A stretch of DNA of 64,000 bases from assembly GCA_958296235.1 (NCBI GenBank), contig OY282457.1:3777338-3841337 (forward strand). The letters are read 5' to 3'. How positions within the stretch are numbered: the first letter of the stretch is position 1; the number at the start of each line of letters is the position of its first letter. The translations under genes and the position numbers were made by a program. The stretch is from an uncultured Candidatus Binatia bacterium. Its GTDB lineage: Bacteria > Desulfobacterota > Binatia > Bin18. This document shows positions 25,488 to 33,435 of the stretch, in pieces. The notes beneath the pieces are model-generated. The model saw only the letters and a list, made by a program, of their open reading frames with translations. It made no database searches and was not told the origin of the DNA.

Positions 25488-26789
25488 CTACCCAGCCTGT
25501 GGCTCCGGCGCTCCGACTGCGGCCCCCGCGCCCCCCAAAAATACGCCGACGCAAGACAGAAATGCCCAGTCATAACTGCCAGTGTTATCGTATAATACGC
25601 CGGCAATAATGGGCCCCAGCGCGCCGCCGACGCTCAACCCCAAGGTGCCCAGGACACCGGCAATCGCCCCAAAAGCCTGCCGACCGAAATCATGGCCAAC
25701 GATCAACGGCCACAGCACAATCATGCCGCCATAGCCCAGCCCAAAGAGCGACACGAACAGCGCCAGCGCCCAGAACCCGAGACTCTCCAGAAAAAGCAAG
25801 ACCCCGATGCCGACCGCCTGCATGACCAGACACCCGGCCAGGATGGTGTGGGGATGACGGACGTGTTCGCTGACCCAGCCCGCCAGAAACCGTCCGGCCA
25901 TACTCATGCCCAGAGAGATGCCGGTGATCGTTGCGGCAAATTCGAGGCTATAGCCAGCGTCCTGAAAGAATGCGACCTGGTGGGCATGCACCGCCCCCGC
26001 CGCCATCAGCCCCAGACAGAATGCAGCCCCTAAACGCCAGAAGGTTGGTGTGGACAGCGCTTGTCTGAGCGTCCAGTCCCGTCCGGCCTGTTCTGGCTCA
26101 GGCCTCGGTGACGTGCGACGCGCTGGCGGACTCGTCTGCCCCAAGGGTGTGAGGCCCTTTTCCTCCGGGGAGTTAATGACAAAGAACCAGACCAGGGGCA
26201 GCATGCCGAAGAGGGACAGGGCGGCCAGGACCTGATACCCCACCCGCCAGCTAAACTCGGCGATCAAAAAACCGCACAGCGGGACGAGCACCAGCCCGCC
26301 ACCACTCGCCCCGACCAGGGCGATGCCCATCGCCAGACCCCGCTTGGCCACAAACCATTGGGTAATGACCTTCCCCACGGGCATGGGCCCGATGCCGGCC
26401 AGTCCGACTCCTAAGAGCAGGTATAAGGCATAGAAGCCGGGCAGGCTGTGGACGGCGCTGAGCAGGAACAGGGCGACGCCGTCAATCAGGGCGCTCAGCA
26501 GAAAGACCCAGCGCGCCCCGATATGGTCAATAAGCCAACCCCAGGCCGGCAGGACCAGGCCGGCAACCAGCAGATACAGGGAGAAGGCCGTGGCGGTCTC
26601 GGCGCGTGACCAGCCAAACTCCTGGGTAAGCGGCTTCAGAAACGTCGAAAAGGTATAGGTGAACCCTCCGTCGATAATGGAGATAAAGAACAGGACGGCG
26701 ACAATCAGCCAGCCATAGAAGACACGTCCGCCGCGGTCTGCTCTCCCGCCCTCGCTCTTGGGGTCGTCCAAGGACCCTGGCTCTCTCAT
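25488..26789 (-). CDS. MFS transporter (OFA/monocarboxylate-like)
   Basis: A 433-aa integral membrane protein with 12 hydrophobic segments. It begins with RVFYGWLIVAVLFFISIIDG and has a GWLIDHIGARWVFLLSALID loop 2-3 signature (GxLxDxxGxR/K). A hydrophilic loop of about 40 residues (EEKGLTPLGQTSPPARRTSP) sits between TM6 and TM7, and GWVSEHVRHPHT is the matching loop 8-9. It resembles oxalate:formate antiporter-like carriers of organic acids. It is divergent from the isochorismatase-like gene and the intervening region has paired inverted repeats, so the two may share control. The ribosome site before the ATG is weak. Confidence 0.88.
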   Translation of the reverse strand: MREPGSLDDPKSEGGRADRGGRVFYGWLIVAVLFFISIIDGGFTYTFSTFLKPLTQEFGWSRAETATAFSLYLLVAGLVLPAWGWLIDHIGARWVFLLSALIDGVALFLLSAVHSLPGFYALYLLLGVGLAGIGPMPVGKVITQWFVAKRGLAMGIALVGASGGGLVLVPLCGFLIAEFSWRVGYQVLAALSLFGMLPLVWFFVINSPEEKGLTPLGQTSPPARRTSPRPEPEQAGRDWTLRQALSTPTFWRLGAAFCLGLMAAGAVHAHQVAFFQDAGYSLEFAATITGISLGMSMAGRFLAGWVSEHVRHPHTILAGCLVMQAVGIGVLLFLESLGFWALALFVSLFGLGYGGMIVLWPLIVGHDFGRQAFGAIAGVLGTLGLSVGGALGPIIAGVLYDNTGSYDWAFLSCVGVFLGGAGAAVGAPEPQAG

Positions 26790-26815
26790 CAGCCGCGATT
26801 AGATAGAGGATGTCC

Positions 26816-26880
26816 TGGTCTGTCAATCTGAAGTTGTTGTGGGATGTACTCGCTCTGTCCTACGCCGGCACGACAGACCA
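26816..26880. promoter_or_regulatory. Long-spaced inverted repeats in a divergent promoter region
   Basis: TGGTCTGTC (26816-26824) is repeated in inverse as GACAGACCA (26872-26880), and GTTGTGG (26836-26842) matches CCACAAC (26878-26884), between the MFS gene and the isochorismatase-like gene. The arrangement suggests paired regulator sites or a looped operator. TATAGG near 26893-26898 could be the -10 of the rightward promoter. No regulator gene is adjacent. Confidence 0.35.
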
Positions 26881-26951
26881 CAACATTATTGCTATAGGGT
26901 CAGAGTGAACGCGCCGGGTAAACTCCAGGGCGCAAAAAGGAGGAGAGACGA

Positions 26952-27575
26952 ATGAGTGAGCTGACGCTGCCAAAAGAGAAAACCGCCATTCTGGTGATGG
27001 ACTGCCAAAACGATATCGTGCATGAAGACGGTAAATTTGGTGGCCACCTCACTGGCGGGGCTATGCCCAGGCGTATTAAGGAAAAGAACATCTTGGGAAA
27101 TATCAGCGCCCTGGCTGCCGCGGGGAGGACGGCTCAGGTGCCGATCATCCATGTCCGACATGCCTACCGGCCAGATTATGCCGACTTACTGGAGCATGTG
27201 AAGGTCTTTCAGGGGATCAAGCAAATGGAAGCCTTGCAGGACGGAACGTGGGGCGCTGATATCCATGTCGCCCTTACCCCCAAGCCGGAAGACTTGGTGA
27301 TTACCAAAACGCGGGTGAGTTCCTTTTACGCCAGTCCTCTGGAAGCCATTCTCAATTCCCAAGGGCGTACCCATCTGGTGCTGACAGGGATAGCTACAGA
27401 TGGCGTTGTCGAAGGCACAGCCCGGGACGGAACTGACCGCGGCTATCACATCTTCATTCCCGAAGACTGCTGTGCGGCGACGACCGAAGAAGCTCATGGC
27501 GTGATTTTAGGCGCAGCCCTGGGAGGGCTGACAACGGTATGTACGTCGGATGAGGTGATCCGGGCGTTGGCGTAG
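26952..27575 (+). CDS. Isochorismatase-like family protein lacking the catalytic cysteine
   Basis: A 207-aa member of the isochorismatase-like hydrolase superfamily. KTAILVMDCQNDIVHEDGKF has the catalytic Asp near residue 17, VITKTRVSSFYASPLEAIL carries the Lys-region strand, and LVLTGIATDGVVEGTARDGT is the nucleophile loop. In nicotinamidase/carbamoylase-type members this loop reads ATNxCVExTARD; here the Cys position is Val. That points to a cysteine-independent mechanism, as in true isochorismatases, or a changed function. AAGGAGGAGAG is an excellent ribosome site. It is divergent from the MFS gene. Confidence 0.88.
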   Translation: MSELTLPKEKTAILVMDCQNDIVHEDGKFGGHLTGGAMPRRIKEKNILGNISALAAAGRTAQVPIIHVRHAYRPDYADLLEHVKVFQGIKQMEALQDGTWGADIHVALTPKPEDLVITKTRVSSFYASPLEAILNSQGRTHLVLTGIATDGVVEGTARDGTDRGYHIFIPEDCCAATTEEAHGVILGAALGGLTTVCTSDEVIRALA

Positions 27576-27596
27576 GGGCGCAGCAGGTTGCGCCCC
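27575..27596. terminator. Bidirectional hairpin between convergent genes
   Basis: GGGGCGCA (27575-27582) pairs with TGCGCCCC (27589-27596) over a 6-base loop, starting at the last base of the isochorismatase-like stop codon. It separates convergent genes and has no U-run on either side. A terminator role is likely. Confidence 0.55.
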
Positions 27597-27627
27597 TGGT
27601 ATTGCCGAAGAGGTCGTCCGGGAGTGG

Positions 27628-28050
27628 CTACAGTTCCGGCGGCGCCAGGATGGTAAAGCCAAAGAACGATTCGTTCCCGGTTCGAAGAGTATGGGGAGCG
27701 CCGGCCGGAATCATGAGCACATCGCCAGCTTTGATGTCTTGCTCTGTACCGGACACTTTGGCGGTTGCACAGCCCTCGACGACATAAATGATCTGGTCGC
27801 CCTTGTGGGTATTCTCAGTGTCGTTGCTATAGCCGGCCGGCAGGGTGAAGGCCACGGTTTGACTCAGCGGGGTTTCCTGTAGCTTCGCGACCTGACTGCC
27901 GCGGTGGTCAAAAACATTGGCCACATCAAGCCCGCCCGTCGCGCCGTTACCCCCAAGTTCCTGCATCTGTTCTGCAAAGAGTTCGTCCGAGATCAGCCCT
28001 TGCCGATACGCCTTGAGGATTTGTTTGACCTCAAAATCTTTATTCGCCAT
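27628..28050 (-). CDS. Cupin domain-containing protein
   Basis: A 140-aa protein with an N-terminal helical part of about 45 residues (QILKAYRQGLISDELFAEQM) and one cupin barrel: NTHKGDQIIYVVEGCATAKV is motif 1 (one His, later acidic residue lost) and GDVLMIPAGAPHTLRTGNES is motif 2 with the conserved His. It could be a small metal-binding isomerase or sensor. It starts behind AAGGAAGGGAG. A 12-bp tandem repeat lies just upstream. Confidence 0.87.
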   Translation of the reverse strand: MANKDFEVKQILKAYRQGLISDELFAEQMQELGGNGATGGLDVANVFDHRGSQVAKLQETPLSQTVAFTLPAGYSNDTENTHKGDQIIYVVEGCATAKVSGTEQDIKAGDVLMIPAGAPHTLRTGNESFFGFTILAPPEL

Positions 28051-28067
28051 GTGTGACTCCCTTCCTT

Positions 28068-28091
28068 TAGTGTGAATGATAGTGTGAATGA
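28068..28091. repeat. Perfect 2 x 12-bp tandem repeat upstream of the cupin gene
   Basis: TAGTGTGAATGA is repeated head to tail at 28068-28079 and 28080-28091, immediately upstream of the purine-rich ribosome site of the minus-strand cupin gene (start 28050). A regulator pair site or duplication. Confidence 0.85.
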
Positions 28092-28214
28092 CTCAACCGT
28101 TCTCCTGGCCATAGCGCCGGACCGGCCGAAAAGCAAGACGCTCTCTTTCCTCGATTGAACAGCTTGATTGGACGTCCCCATTGAACGTCTTGCAGAAAAG
28201 AGGGGAGGGCGCGT

Positions 28215-29195
28215 ATGGTTTGGGGATTCCAGGCTCGCGGGGAATCCCTATACATGCAATACACCACCCTCGGACGAACCGGTCTCAATGTCAGCGTGGC
28301 TGGCCTGGGCTGCGGCGGCCACAGCCGACTGGGACAGAAAACCGGCAGAACCGAGCACGAATCCATTCAGGTCGTGCGTCAAGCATTGGATTTGGGAATC
28401 AACCTGATTGACACTGCCGAAGCCTATGGGACTGAGAGTATTGTGGGGAAGGCGATACAGGATGTCGCTCGGGACCAACTCGTCATTTCCACGAAAAAAC
28501 TGTGTCCCGACCGCGAGAGTGGCGACCCAAGCGGTGAACTCCGGCGCGGAGTGGAACACAGCCTCAAGCGCTTACAGACCGACTATGTAGATGTCTTTTA
28601 TCTGCACGGCGTACGGGCTGGGCAATATCAATACGCCCGGGACACGCTCTTACCTGGACTGCTGCAGATGCAAGAGCAGGGCAAGGTGCGCTTTGTCGGC
28701 GTGACCGAAGCCTTTATTCCCGACCCGCAGCATGCGATGGCCGAGCAGGCGCTTCAGGACGACTGCTGGGATGTGATGATGATAGGGTTTAATTTTTTGA
28801 ACCAATCCGCCCGCCAGCGGGTGTTCCCCCACACGCAGGCCAGGAACATTGGGACTATGGGCATGTTTGCCGTGCGGAACGCGCTCAGCCGACCGACCCA
28901 CCTGAAAAAAATCCTGACCGAACTCAGAGACAAAAACCAGATCAATCCCACCCTGTGTGAGATGCCGGATGTCCTCGGCTTTCTGACTGACTCGGGGAAG
29001 GCCGAGACGCTGCCCGAGGCGGCCTACCGCTACTGCCGGCATGAGCCCGGTATGGATAGCGTTCTGACCGGCACTGGCAGCGTCGAGCATCTTAAAGAAA
29101 ATGTAACCGCTCTGCTCAAAGCACCGCTGCCGGCAGCGGACTGTGAGCGGCTGGCTGCGCTGTTCGGGCAGGTCGATAGCGTGTCGGGAAATTAA
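28215..29195 (+). CDS. Aldo/keto reductase
   Basis: A 326-aa (or 313-aa) NADPH-dependent reductase of the AKR family. YTTLGRTGLNVSVAGLGCGG is the normal N-terminal strand, LDLGINLIDTAEAYGTESIV holds the catalytic Asp/Tyr, ISTKKLCPD the catalytic Lys, and DYVDVFYLHGV the catalytic His. Strong GGGGAGGG precedes the ATG at 28215. An in-frame ATG at 28254 fits the family start better but has a weaker site. It is followed after 10 bases by the CocE-like gene, so both form an operon. Confidence 0.9.
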   Translation: MVWGFQARGESLYMQYTTLGRTGLNVSVAGLGCGGHSRLGQKTGRTEHESIQVVRQALDLGINLIDTAEAYGTESIVGKAIQDVARDQLVISTKKLCPDRESGDPSGELRRGVEHSLKRLQTDYVDVFYLHGVRAGQYQYARDTLLPGLLQMQEQGKVRFVGVTEAFIPDPQHAMAEQALQDDCWDVMMIGFNFLNQSARQRVFPHTQARNIGTMGMFAVRNALSRPTHLKKILTELRDKNQINPTLCEMPDVLGFLTDSGKAETLPEAAYRYCRHEPGMDSVLTGTGSVEHLKENVTALLKAPLPAADCERLAALFGQVDSVSGN

Positions 29196-29205
29196 GGAGG
29201 CGAGT

Positions 29206-30945
29206 ATGAGCGAGTCCACCCTGACCGTTGAAAGAGATGTGGTCGTCCCCATGCGGGACGGCACCCTGCTGCGCGCCGATGTCTATCGTCCGGCAACGGG
29301 CAGGCATCCGGTTATCTTGCAGCGGACTCCGTACGACAAAGGGCTGACGACGATTGCCATGCTCATGCTTGATGTTATTCGGACCGCCAGTGCGGGCTAC
29401 GCCGTTGTCATCCAGGACTCGCGTGGCCGTTATGCCTCGGACGGCGAGTTTTACACCTTTCGGGATGATATGGCCGACGGCTATGACACAGTTGAATGGT
29501 GTGCCGTACAGCCGTGGTCAGACGGCAACGTGGGCATGTATGGCGCGTCCTACGTTGGGGCCACTCAATGGTTGGCCACGTTGAGCCGGCCGCCCCATTT
29601 GAAAGCCATCTTCCCGCTGATTACGGCGTCCGATTATCACGAAGGCTGGACGTATCAGGGCGGAGCCTTTGCGCTGGGGTTTAATGCAAGCTGGACCATG
29701 ACCGGCCTGGCGCCCGATACAGCCATGCGTCTGGCCAGGGAACAGCCCGAACTACGGGACGCCGTCGGACAGCTCCTGTCCGGGATTGACGATATGTGTG
29801 AGGCTTTTCATCACCTGCCGCTCACGGATTTTCCATTCTTTCAGAAGTCTGCGCCGTACTTTTATGACTGGGTGGCCCACCCTGATGATGACGACTACTG
29901 GGCGCAAATCAATATCGAGAACCGGCATGATACAATTCCGGTTCCGGCGTGTAATGTCGGTGGCTGGTATGACATCTTCCTGGGCGGCACCATTCGCAAT
30001 TATCTGGGTATGCGCGAGCGCGGCGCTACGCCGGCGGCGCGCGACGGCCAAAAACTCGTGATCGGTCCGTGGCACCATACGCTGCCGCTGAGCAATGTCG
30101 CTGGTGAGGCCAACTTTGGACTCTCAACAACGCAACTGGCCGCCGGCCTGGACGGGCTGCACCTGCGCTGGTTTGACTACTGGCTCAAGGGCAAACAGAA
30201 CGGTCTGTTGGAAGAGCCGCGGGTGCGTATTTTCGTCATGGGCGAGAATGTGTGGCGGGATGAGAACGAATGGCCGCTGGCTCGGACGCGCTACACGCCA
30301 TACTATTTGCACAGCGCCGGCAACGCGAACAGCCTGCGCGGCGCCGGCAGCCTGAGCCCCGCGGCTCCACGCAGCGAACCCGCGGACGTCTTCGTTTCCG
30401 ACCCGCGTCACCCCGTCCCGACCAAAGGCGGCGGGCTCTGCTGCTGGCCGGCGGCCGTTCCCGGCGGCGCGTTCGATCAACGTTCGGTGGAAGAGCGGGA
30501 AGACGTCCTGGTGTATACCACCCCCGTCCTTGAGCAGGATGTCGAGGTCACCGGTCCCATCACGGTGAACCTGTATGCGGCAACGAGTGCGGTTGATACG
30601 GATTTTACGGCCAAGCTGGTAGACGTGCATCCCGAAGGATACGCCCAGAATTTGACGGACGGGATCATTCGTGGCCGCTATCGAGTCTCGAAAGCTCAGG
30701 CCACACTCCTCAAGCCAGATGAAGTATACGAGTTCACCATAGACCTGTGGGCGACCAGCAATGTTTTCAAAGCAGGTCACTGTATTCGGCTTGACATCGC
30801 CAGCTCAAACTTTCCGCGTTTTGATCGCAATCCGCAAACTGGCGAGGCCAGCGGCGAGGCCAGTCGCCTGGAGCCGGCCCTCCAGCACGTCTTTCATGAC
30901 GAGGCGCATCCCTCGCATGTGGTGCTGCCGATTATTCCTCGATGA
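29206..30945 (+). CDS. CocE/NonD family hydrolase
   Basis: A 579-aa serine hydrolase of the X-Pro dipeptidyl-peptidase/cocaine-esterase group. VVVPMRDGTLLRADVYRPAT is the typical start, IQDSRGRYASDGEFYTFRDD follows, and GMYGASYVGATQWLATLS is the nucleophile elbow (Gly-x-Ser-x-x-Gly, about residue 110). GPWHHTLPLS provides the catalytic His region. The last 200 residues are a jelly-roll domain (VEVTGPITVNLYAATSAVDT). It should cleave esters or amides. The ATG at 29206 has AAGGAGG upstream and is 10 bases after the AKR stop. Confidence 0.92.
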   Translation: MSESTLTVERDVVVPMRDGTLLRADVYRPATGRHPVILQRTPYDKGLTTIAMLMLDVIRTASAGYAVVIQDSRGRYASDGEFYTFRDDMADGYDTVEWCAVQPWSDGNVGMYGASYVGATQWLATLSRPPHLKAIFPLITASDYHEGWTYQGGAFALGFNASWTMTGLAPDTAMRLAREQPELRDAVGQLLSGIDDMCEAFHHLPLTDFPFFQKSAPYFYDWVAHPDDDDYWAQINIENRHDTIPVPACNVGGWYDIFLGGTIRNYLGMRERGATPAARDGQKLVIGPWHHTLPLSNVAGEANFGLSTTQLAAGLDGLHLRWFDYWLKGKQNGLLEEPRVRIFVMGENVWRDENEWPLARTRYTPYYLHSAGNANSLRGAGSLSPAAPRSEPADVFVSDPRHPVPTKGGGLCCWPAAVPGGAFDQRSVEEREDVLVYTTPVLEQDVEVTGPITVNLYAATSAVDTDFTAKLVDVHPEGYAQNLTDGIIRGRYRVSKAQATLLKPDEVYEFTIDLWATSNVFKAGHCIRLDIASSNFPRFDRNPQTGEASGEASRLEPALQHVFHDEAHPSHVVLPIIPR

Positions 30946-31102
30946 GTTGAGAGGAAATTGAGAGGGTAATTTGTTTCCGCTCAGGTAGTCCCGGAACGCA
31001 TCTTCTCCGTCTCTTTCTACCTGTTTGTTCCTTCTCATTCGTTTAGCCTACGGATAGGTGTTTTAAGGGGGTTCCAAAGCCCGCGAACAGGCAAGAGGGC
31101 GG

Positions 31103-31657
31103 TCACACAAAGAGGTCGTTGACCGCCATTGTCCAGCCGGGAACGGCGGGTTCGGCTTCGGCGGTCTCGCCCCGCTGACAGAGTGTTGGCGTATCGGGAT
31201 TGTCGGAGCGATACACTCGCACGACGTTGTCGCTCAGCAGATCGACATCCCAGACTACCAGCGTTCCGGCGGCAAAATAATCAGCCCGTTTGGCTGCTAT
31301 ATCCATTTCGGCCTGGGGGCCGTAGTCGTTCTCGCTGCGGACTTCGACTGCGAAAACGGGCGCGCCATCAAAAAACCGCATGCCTGCGCGCGGGCCGGTG
31401 TAGAAGGCGGCCTCAGGACTGAACGATTGACGATGAGGCAGATTGACGCGGAAGCCCTTGTTGTCGCCCACCGCCCGACCGCGACCGACACGTTTCGCAT
31501 AGGCTCGCAAAGACACGAATATCTCGTCACCGGCATAGCCTGGAGCATCCCCGGTGGGCGCCATGTATATCAACTCTCCATTCACCAACTCGGCTTTGCC
31601 ATTGCCCGGCACACGATACAGATCCTCGATTGTGGCGGCCTGCGCTGCGGGTTGCAT
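31103..31657 (-). CDS. Uma2 family endonuclease (DUF820)
   Basis: A 184-aa protein of the Uma2/DUF820 PD-(D/E)XK-like group. TIEDLYRVPGNGKAELVNGE is the N-terminal strand, SPEAAFYTGPRAGMRFF holds the first acidic position (Glu where Asp is usual), VFAVEVRSENDYGPQAEMDI has the E-x-x core, and KRADYFAAGTLVVWDVD is the family Lys-Tyr helix and strand. Cellular function of Uma2 proteins is unclear. It follows the MoaD-like gene by 30 bases and may be read from the AOR operon. Confidence 0.88.
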   Translation of the reverse strand: MQPAAQAATIEDLYRVPGNGKAELVNGELIYMAPTGDAPGYAGDEIFVSLRAYAKRVGRGRAVGDNKGFRVNLPHRQSFSPEAAFYTGPRAGMRFFDGAPVFAVEVRSENDYGPQAEMDIAAKRADYFAAGTLVVWDVDLLSDNVVRVYRSDNPDTPTLCQRGETAEAEPAVPGWTMAVNDLFV

Positions 31658-31687
31658 CCGTTGCTCCGTGTTGTCGCCCGGGACGCC

Positions 31688-31933
31688 TCACTCGCTCCCG
31701 CCGGCCACCGGCGGGAAGATGCTGACCTGGTCGCCGTCCGTAAGCGCCTGACCGAACTCCCGGGTTTGCTCGCCGTTGACCAGAACCATTTGGGCCAGGT
31801 CAAGCGGAATGTCGAGCTGGTGAATCAGATCATTGATGGTTGCCTGCTCTACGAGGTCAAGCGTGGCTTTCCCCATAGAGCCTTTGGGGAGCTTTTTCCG
31901 AAGATTGGCAAAGAGTTTGATACTGACCCGCAT
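31688..31933 (-). CDS. MoaD/ThiS-like sulfur-carrier protein with extended C-terminus
   Basis: An 81-aa ubiquitin-like protein: MRVSIKLFANLRKKLPKG, then a central helix TINDLIHQLDIPLD, MVLVNGEQTREFGQ, and DGDQVSIFPPVAGGSE. Sulfur carriers for molybdopterin/tungstopterin end in a free Gly-Gly that is thiocarboxylated; here Ser-Glu follows the Gly-Gly. It therefore needs trimming or has a different role. It starts three bases after the NAD/FAD oxidoreductase stop, inside the tungsten AOR operon, so it most likely serves tungstopterin synthesis. Confidence 0.85.
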   Translation of the reverse strand: MRVSIKLFANLRKKLPKGSMGKATLDLVEQATINDLIHQLDIPLDLAQMVLVNGEQTREFGQALTDGDQVSIFPPVAGGSE

Positions 31934-31936
31934 CGA

Positions 31937-33367
31937 TCATTCACCCTTTTCAATGCCTGGTGTCGGTGTCCGTGGAAGCGTATCCAGCGCATCCGGGCGA
32001 GAGCCGATAAGCGGGGCGTGCGAGCCTTTTTCCCAGGCCGAGGGTGTTTTCCCGTCCACCCGGTAGGCGCGCGCTGTCGCCGGTGCGCCCAAGAGGGTGT
32101 GACCGACCAGCTGCTGCGCGGTCCCGGTGGCGACATAGGCGCGGCGCACATCGGTTGGGTTCTCTTTGACGTAGGCCGCCCAGTTTCCCAGGGCCTGCTG
32201 GGTCTGAATGAGTCCTTTGACCATGCCGACATCGTTCAGCATGGTGACATCATCAATCGGTCCGACGAACAGCGCCCCGACCATGCGATCGCCGTCCCAG
32301 ACGTATTTACGATAGAGAGGGCGCGTCGGGTTCCAGACGGTCGTGATCGACTCATTCGCATCTGTTCGCCACTGGCCAAAGCTGGCGCAGTGCAGATTGA
32401 TGACATCCAATACGTTGAGCAGCAGGCTGCCCGGATAGCGCGTCTCTCTGCCAGCCATGTTTGCGCCAGCAATCCGACCGTGGTCCACGGCCGTGGGTTG
32501 AATCGCATGCACCGCGGCCGAGCCGTTCAGCAGGTCCGGTCCGGCCGCGACATCACCGGCTGCATAGATACCGGGCATATTGGTCTGCATGCGGTCATCC
32601 ACCACAATGCCGCCGTCGACCTGAATGCCGGAGCCGTCGAGAAATCCCAGGTTGGGCTGAATGCCAGTGGCCAAAATGACAATATCCGCGCTGAGGCTGG
32701 CCCCGCTGCTCAGCGACAGGCTGAGGGTTTCGTCCTCACGGGTGATGCTCTGGACCTGCGCGCCGGTATGAACGGCGACATTCTGGCTGGTCAGCCAGCC
32801 TTCGACCGCCTGCGCGCCGGTGGTGTCGAGCATGCGCGGTAAGACCTGGGTTTCGGTTTCGACCACCGAGAGGTTCCAGCCCAGCTTGGCCATGGCGTTC
32901 AAGACGATGAAGCCGATAAAGCCGGCGCCAATGAGCGCCGCCCTGGGCGTGCCCTGGGCTTTCGCCATCACCTGTTTGGCGTCTTCGAGCGTCCAGAAGG
33001 TGTACACGCCTTCCTGGTTAATGCCGGCAATAGGAGGACGTTGGGCCGAAGAGCCGGTCGCGATGAGCAGGGTATCAAACGTGTGGCTTGAGCCGTCATC
33101 GAGTGTGACTGTGCGCGCCTGAGTATCGATTTTCTCGACCTGGCCCAACACGGATGTAATACCGTGTTGTTCAAAATAGGCCGCGTCTCCAGTCAGTACG
33201 TGCCGCTCTGGAATATCGTTCGCCAGATAGTAGGGCAGGACCATGCGCGAGTAGGCGGGCTCGTTGGAGATGAGCGTAATCTGTGCCTCAGGGCCTGCGG
33301 TTGCCCGGATCGTTTCCGCCGCGGCTACGCCGGCCGGCCCCCCTCCGATAATGATGTGGTGTGCCAT
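31937..33367 (-). CDS. NAD(P)/FAD-dependent oxidoreductase, AorC-like reductase subunit
   Basis: A 476-aa flavoprotein of the pyridine nucleotide-disulfide reductase family. The FAD dinucleotide fold is HHIIIGGGPAGVAAAETIRA at residues 3-22, the NAD fold is RAALIGAGFIGFIVLNAMAK near 145, and the FAD end motif is NMPGIYAAGDVAAGPD near 280. The extra C-terminal 170 residues form an adjacent domain. In Aromatoleum-type AorABC complexes a comparable FAD subunit passes electrons between the Fe-S subunit and NAD. It lies between the AOR catalytic gene and the MoaD-like gene. Confidence 0.88.
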   Translation of the reverse strand: MAHHIIIGGGPAGVAAAETIRATAGPEAQITLISNEPAYSRMVLPYYLANDIPERHVLTGDAAYFEQHGITSVLGQVEKIDTQARTVTLDDGSSHTFDTLLIATGSSAQRPPIAGINQEGVYTFWTLEDAKQVMAKAQGTPRAALIGAGFIGFIVLNAMAKLGWNLSVVETETQVLPRMLDTTGAQAVEGWLTSQNVAVHTGAQVQSITREDETLSLSLSSGASLSADIVILATGIQPNLGFLDGSGIQVDGGIVVDDRMQTNMPGIYAAGDVAAGPDLLNGSAAVHAIQPTAVDHGRIAGANMAGRETRYPGSLLLNVLDVINLHCASFGQWRTDANESITTVWNPTRPLYRKYVWDGDRMVGALFVGPIDDVTMLNDVGMVKGLIQTQQALGNWAAYVKENPTDVRRAYVATGTAQQLVGHTLLGAPATARAYRVDGKTPSAWEKGSHAPLIGSRPDALDTLPRTPTPGIEKGE

Positions 33368-33385
33368 GGCTCTTCTTCTTTTCTT

Positions 33386-33425
33386 ATCCCCTCTCCCCTG
33401 GTGGGAAAGGGTGAGGGTGAGGGGG
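33386..33425. repeat. Pyrimidine/purine-rich hairpin repeat in the AOR operon
   Basis: ATCCCCTCTCCCCTGGTGGG followed by AAAGGGTGAGGGTGAGGGGG forms an imperfect stem with a short loop, in the 68-base gap between the AOR catalytic gene and the reductase gene. The same type of CTCCC...GGGAG...GAGGG element is known as a dispersed intergenic sequence in many genomes. It could fine-tune downstream expression. Confidence 0.5.
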
Positions 33426-33435
33426 TCGAAAGACT

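Noticed and set aside
30805..31038. 77-codon minus-strand frame between the CocE and Uma2 genes
   Set aside because: Half of it is antisense to the CocE gene. The N-terminal 35 residues are charged but match no family I know.
31427..32842. 471-codon plus-strand frame
   Set aside because: Antisense to the Uma2, MoaD-like and FAD-reductase genes; no motif and no ribosome site of note.
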